Source of the DNA: RUG14515 sp045117995
Lineage (GTDB): Bacteria; Bacillota_I; Bacilli_A; RFN20; CAG-826
Length of the DNA: 64,000 bases
Direction of reading: 5' to 3'
Assembly: GCA_045117995.1 (NCBI GenBank)
Contig: JBGUOH010000001.1
Location: 72,686-136,685 of the forward strand
Shown piece after piece: positions 62,037-64,000 of the stretch. Below the pieces are notes generated by a model. The model had not been told where the DNA came from. It did not search any database and saw only the letters and a list, made by a program, of their open reading frames with translations. The position numbers and the translations under genes were made by a program. Position 1 is the first letter of the stretch, and each line of letters opens with the position of its first letter.

Positions 62037-62063
62037 AAAAAGGGCACTCTTTTGGAATGCCCC
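62037..62063 (-). terminator. Terminator inside the leader of lipoprotein gene 2
   Basis: On the minus strand GGGCATTC, CAAAA, GAGTGCCC, then TTTTT. It lies between the promoter (62094-62122) and the start codon at 61981. Confidence 0.8.
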
Positions 62064-62093
62064 TAAATAACAATGTAATCCCTTTATGAAACC

Positions 62094-62122
62094 ATTATAT
62101 ACGAACGCGTATACAATTGTAA
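62094..62122 (-). promoter_or_regulatory. Promoter of lipoprotein gene 2
   Basis: On the minus strand: -35 TTACAA, 17-base spacer, -10 TATAAT. The spacer contains TATACG, CGTT, CGTATA, an inverted repeat that could be an operator. Confidence 0.7.
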
Positions 62123-62153
62123 CAAAAATCTAAAATTTTTTTGATATAGTCAT

Positions 62154-62180
62154 AAAAAAGACCCTCTAAATAGAGGGCCT
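62154..62180 (-). terminator. Terminator of lipoprotein gene 3
   Basis: On the minus strand GGCCCTCTA, TT, TAGAGGGTC, then TTTTTTA. Confidence 0.8.
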
Positions 62181-62203
62181 TTAATAGCTTTAACTAATTA
62201 AGT

Positions 62204-63733
62204 TTAGGCGATAGGTAAGAATCTGTAGCAGTCTAATGCTGGAGCTCTTTCAATGAATTCGATGACGAATGTATTCGCACCGTTTTTGAGGTTAACGTTA
62301 CCAATTGTAACTTCAACTGTTGGAGCGCCCATGACTGGGTTGGATTCGATCTTAGCGGTAGCTGGGCATGTAATGACATCACCGTTAAGTTTAAGTGTGC
62401 AGTCAACACCAAAGACGAAGTCTTCGTTCATTTGATAGTGAGAAGCACCAGCGATAACGAGTTGCATTGTTTGTGCCTTTGGAGATGTGAATTCATATTC
62501 CAAGGAGCAAGCTTCGCTAACGTTGTAACCTGTGATGTAAGCGGAACCACTATGGCCGTTTTGAATACCTGTTGTTCTATCTGTGAACTTATTGAAGCCA
62601 CTTGGGAGATCGTTAGATGTATCTTCAGCTTCAACTCTGATTTCGCCATCGATAACTTTCTTTTCAACGACGACTTCCACTCTAGCGGAATACATACCAT
62701 CTTTCTTAATTGTGATGTTGGCGGTACCTAAAGCAACACCTGTAATCTTACCTTGAGCATCGACTGTCGCGACTGTTTCTTTATCAGAAGCATATGTGAC
62801 GCCTGTCTTATCTATTGGTTTTGTTAAGTTAATTTGTGTTTGTTCACCGATGTAGGCTTTCAAACCGGTTTCACCGGTTGGAAGTTGAACTTCGATTCTA
62901 TCTTTAGCAGCGGCGGCTTTAACTGTAATTGTCGCTTGTTGTTTTGTATAGAACGCTAAGTCATCAATGTATGGAGCGGACGCTAAGAATGATAATTCTA
63001 AGACGTTGTCGCCAGCGACGAGATTTTGTTCACCGAGTGAGAATTCAGCAAATGTGTTGTTATCTTCTGTCGCTTCGAAAGCTTTACCTGTCATCGCAAT
63101 AGCAGCATTATTGAGTTTAACACCCATGACTGCGCTCATGTCTTCAACACCACTGGAAGAAGCCATCATGATAACTAATTCAGCTTTAATAGCGGCGCTG
63201 ACGTTAAATGTTAATGTTTCTTTATCACCATTGTCTAAATGAGCAATACATTTGCCATCAGAAGCGTTACCACTATCTCTTGTGTAGACTGGTGACCAAC
63301 CATCTTCGGCTGTGCCCCACCAACCATCAGCGGAATAGTGTTCAGCATCTTCGAAATGTAATTTCGCTAATGCAGCAGCTCTTGTGACTGTGATTTTAAT
63401 TTTGCCATCTTCAAAGCCTTCTTTTTTGGCATAGATGTTGACTTCGCCAGGAGCAACAGCGGTAACTTTACCTTTGTCATCAACTGTGGCAATCTTGGCA
63501 TCAGCACTGGACCAAGCAACGCCGTCTTTGTTAGCGCTTAATTGCACTGTTTGTTCGACTTCGAGGGTTGTCTTGTTGTCAGCAGCTGTGACTGTGATTT
63601 TTTCTTTAGCAGGAACGGTAGAACTTGGTTCGCTCTTGCTTTGTTCTCCACCTTGACCTTTTTGGCAGGCAACTAAACCACCAAAAACTAAACCCAAAAG
63701 GGCTAGAGGTAGAAAAAGTTTTGTTTTTTTCAT
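62204..63733 (-). CDS. BIG2 plus carbohydrate-binding-like lipoprotein 3 (two modules)
   Basis: The lipobox is LVAC (about 20-23) followed by a Gly/Gln/Ser spacer. The order is BIG2 (about 45-115: VAWSSADAKIATVDDKGKV), CBM-like (about 120-265, ADGWWGTAEDGWSPVYTR), BIG2 (about 275-355), CBM-like (about 358-509, VEAEDTSNDL and LKNGANTFVIEF). Same plan as gene 2, with many identical blocks, so it is a recent tandem copy. GAGAAAGGA precedes the ATG. The leader contains a hairpin motif shared with gene 1. Confidence 0.85.
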   Translation of the reverse strand: MKKTKLFLPLALLGLVFGGLVACQKGQGGEQSKSEPSSTVPAKEKITVTAADNKTTLEVEQTVQLSANKDGVAWSSADAKIATVDDKGKVTAVAPGEVNIYAKKEGFEDGKIKITVTRAAALAKLHFEDAEHYSADGWWGTAEDGWSPVYTRDSGNASDGKCIAHLDNGDKETLTFNVSAAIKAELVIMMASSSGVEDMSAVMGVKLNNAAIAMTGKAFEATEDNNTFAEFSLGEQNLVAGDNVLELSFLASAPYIDDLAFYTKQQATITVKAAAAKDRIEVQLPTGETGLKAYIGEQTQINLTKPIDKTGVTYASDKETVATVDAQGKITGVALGTANITIKKDGMYSARVEVVVEKKVIDGEIRVEAEDTSNDLPSGFNKFTDRTTGIQNGHSGSAYITGYNVSEACSLEYEFTSPKAQTMQLVIAGASHYQMNEDFVFGVDCTLKLNGDVITCPATAKIESNPVMGAPTVEVTIGNVNLKNGANTFVIEFIERAPALDCYRFLPIA

Positions 63734-63836
63734 CTGAAAAATCCTTTCTCTTTAAGAGTATTATGTAGGGTTGCAAAATTGAGTGTTCACTTCAAAAAGA
63801 ATGTGTTATCAATTAATGCTTCCTTTAGTTAATTAC

Positions 63837-63861
63837 ATTATACACTAACGCGCATAACAAT
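63837..63861 (-). promoter_or_regulatory. Promoter region of lipoprotein gene 3
   Basis: On the minus strand ATTGTTATGCGCGTTAGTG then TATAAT (63837-63842). It shares ATTGT and CGCGTTnGT just before TATAAT with the gene 2 promoter. The -35 is weak, which would fit activator control. Confidence 0.55.
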
Positions 63862-63913
63862 GATTCAACTTTTTTGATTTTTAGATTATATGAATAAAAA
63901 AGCCACCCATTAG

Positions 63914-64000
63914 TGAACTAGTCAAGCGAAAGTAGACAGTTCAAAAAAGTCTCAATCTCAAAACCCCATGTCGTGTTTATACTGATGTGGGGTTTTATAT
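63914..64000. mobile_element. Possible insertion-sequence end (tentative)
   Basis: TGAACTAGTC, then AAGCGAAAGTAGACAGTTC looks like the left end of IS3/IS150-type elements (terminal TG and a GTnGACAGTT block). Inside is the hairpin ACCCCA/TGGGGT with A/T flanks (63960-63996), of the kind that shields an element from outside transcription. No transposase is visible before the window ends. Confidence 0.35.

Noticed and set aside
1..64000. CRISPR array, prophage, tRNA or rRNA genes
   Set aside because: I saw no regularly spaced repeats, phage structural genes, tRNA cloverleaf candidates or rRNA segments.

Overview
The window is AT-rich chromosomal DNA from a member of the Bacilli, most likely an uncultured, gut-type lineage near the Mollicutes (RF39, Acholeplasmatales or Erysipelotrichales area). 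Two kinds of evidence support this. First, the gene order closely matches, from memory, one Bacillus subtilis region: alaS, ruvX, yrzB-like, greA, comEA, comEC, holA, rpsT, lepA, hemW, hrcA, grpE, dnaK, dnaJ, ybeY, cdd, era, recO, glyS, dnaG, sigA, trmK, nif3, nfo, ispG, rpmG, yqgX-like, efp. Second, some proteins have a mycoplasma flavour, above all an EF-P without the usual PGKG loop. The genetic code is standard: TGG encodes Trp, and TGA is a real stop in the trmK/nif3 ATGA overlap. No sporulation, phage, CRISPR, rRNA or tRNA genes are visible.

Layout. 1-5.3 kb: end of plsY, a lipoprotein, yneF, efp, a metallo-beta-lactamase, rpmG, ispG (plus strand), nfo, ppiB. 5.3-15.1 kb: one long leftward block carrying nif3, trmK, sigA, dnaG, glyS, recO, era, cdd, ybeY and a C39 peptidase/membrane protein. 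15.2-20 kb: the hrcA-grpE-dnaK-dnaJ heat-shock operon with two CIRCE operators. 20-30.4 kb: membrane proteins, hemW, a degenerate Fic-like protein, lepA, tandem small membrane proteins, a nuclease-helicase fusion and fmt. 30.4-33.2 kb (plus strand): a phosphodiesterase, an acyl-AMP ligase fused to an acyl carrier domain, and rpsT. 33.2-45.2 kb: holA, comEC, comEA, greA, a YrzB-like protein, ruvX, two paralogous lipoproteins, T-box-controlled alaS, mnmA, dtd and a nucleoside phosphorylase. 45.3-54.3 kb: an RsmF-like methyltransferase, plsC, a small orphan, pullulanase, ftsK and a degenerate RNase J. 54.4-59.4 kb: a large lipoprotein and a three-gene glycerol-3-phosphate oxidation operon. 59.4-64 kb: three separately terminated paralogous lipoproteins built of bacterial Ig-like (BIG2) and carbohydrate-binding-like modules, then a possible insertion-sequence end.

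Most of the content is housekeeping: translation, RNA modification, replication initiation, chaperones, DNA uptake and phospholipid synthesis. The accessory layer is surface proteins (seven lipoproteins) plus alpha-glucan breakdown, which fits a host- or polysaccharide-associated life.

The most striking regulatory feature is that at least ten genes, nearly all first in their transcription unit, carry a -10 hexamer only 6-8 bases before the start codon and lack a Shine-Dalgarno sequence. They are probably transcribed as leaderless mRNAs. The right-hand lipoprotein array is the best candidate for an undescribed regulated system: modular duplication, a shared promoter motif in two copies, a terminator inside one leader, and a long hairpin between Shine-Dalgarno and start codon in another.
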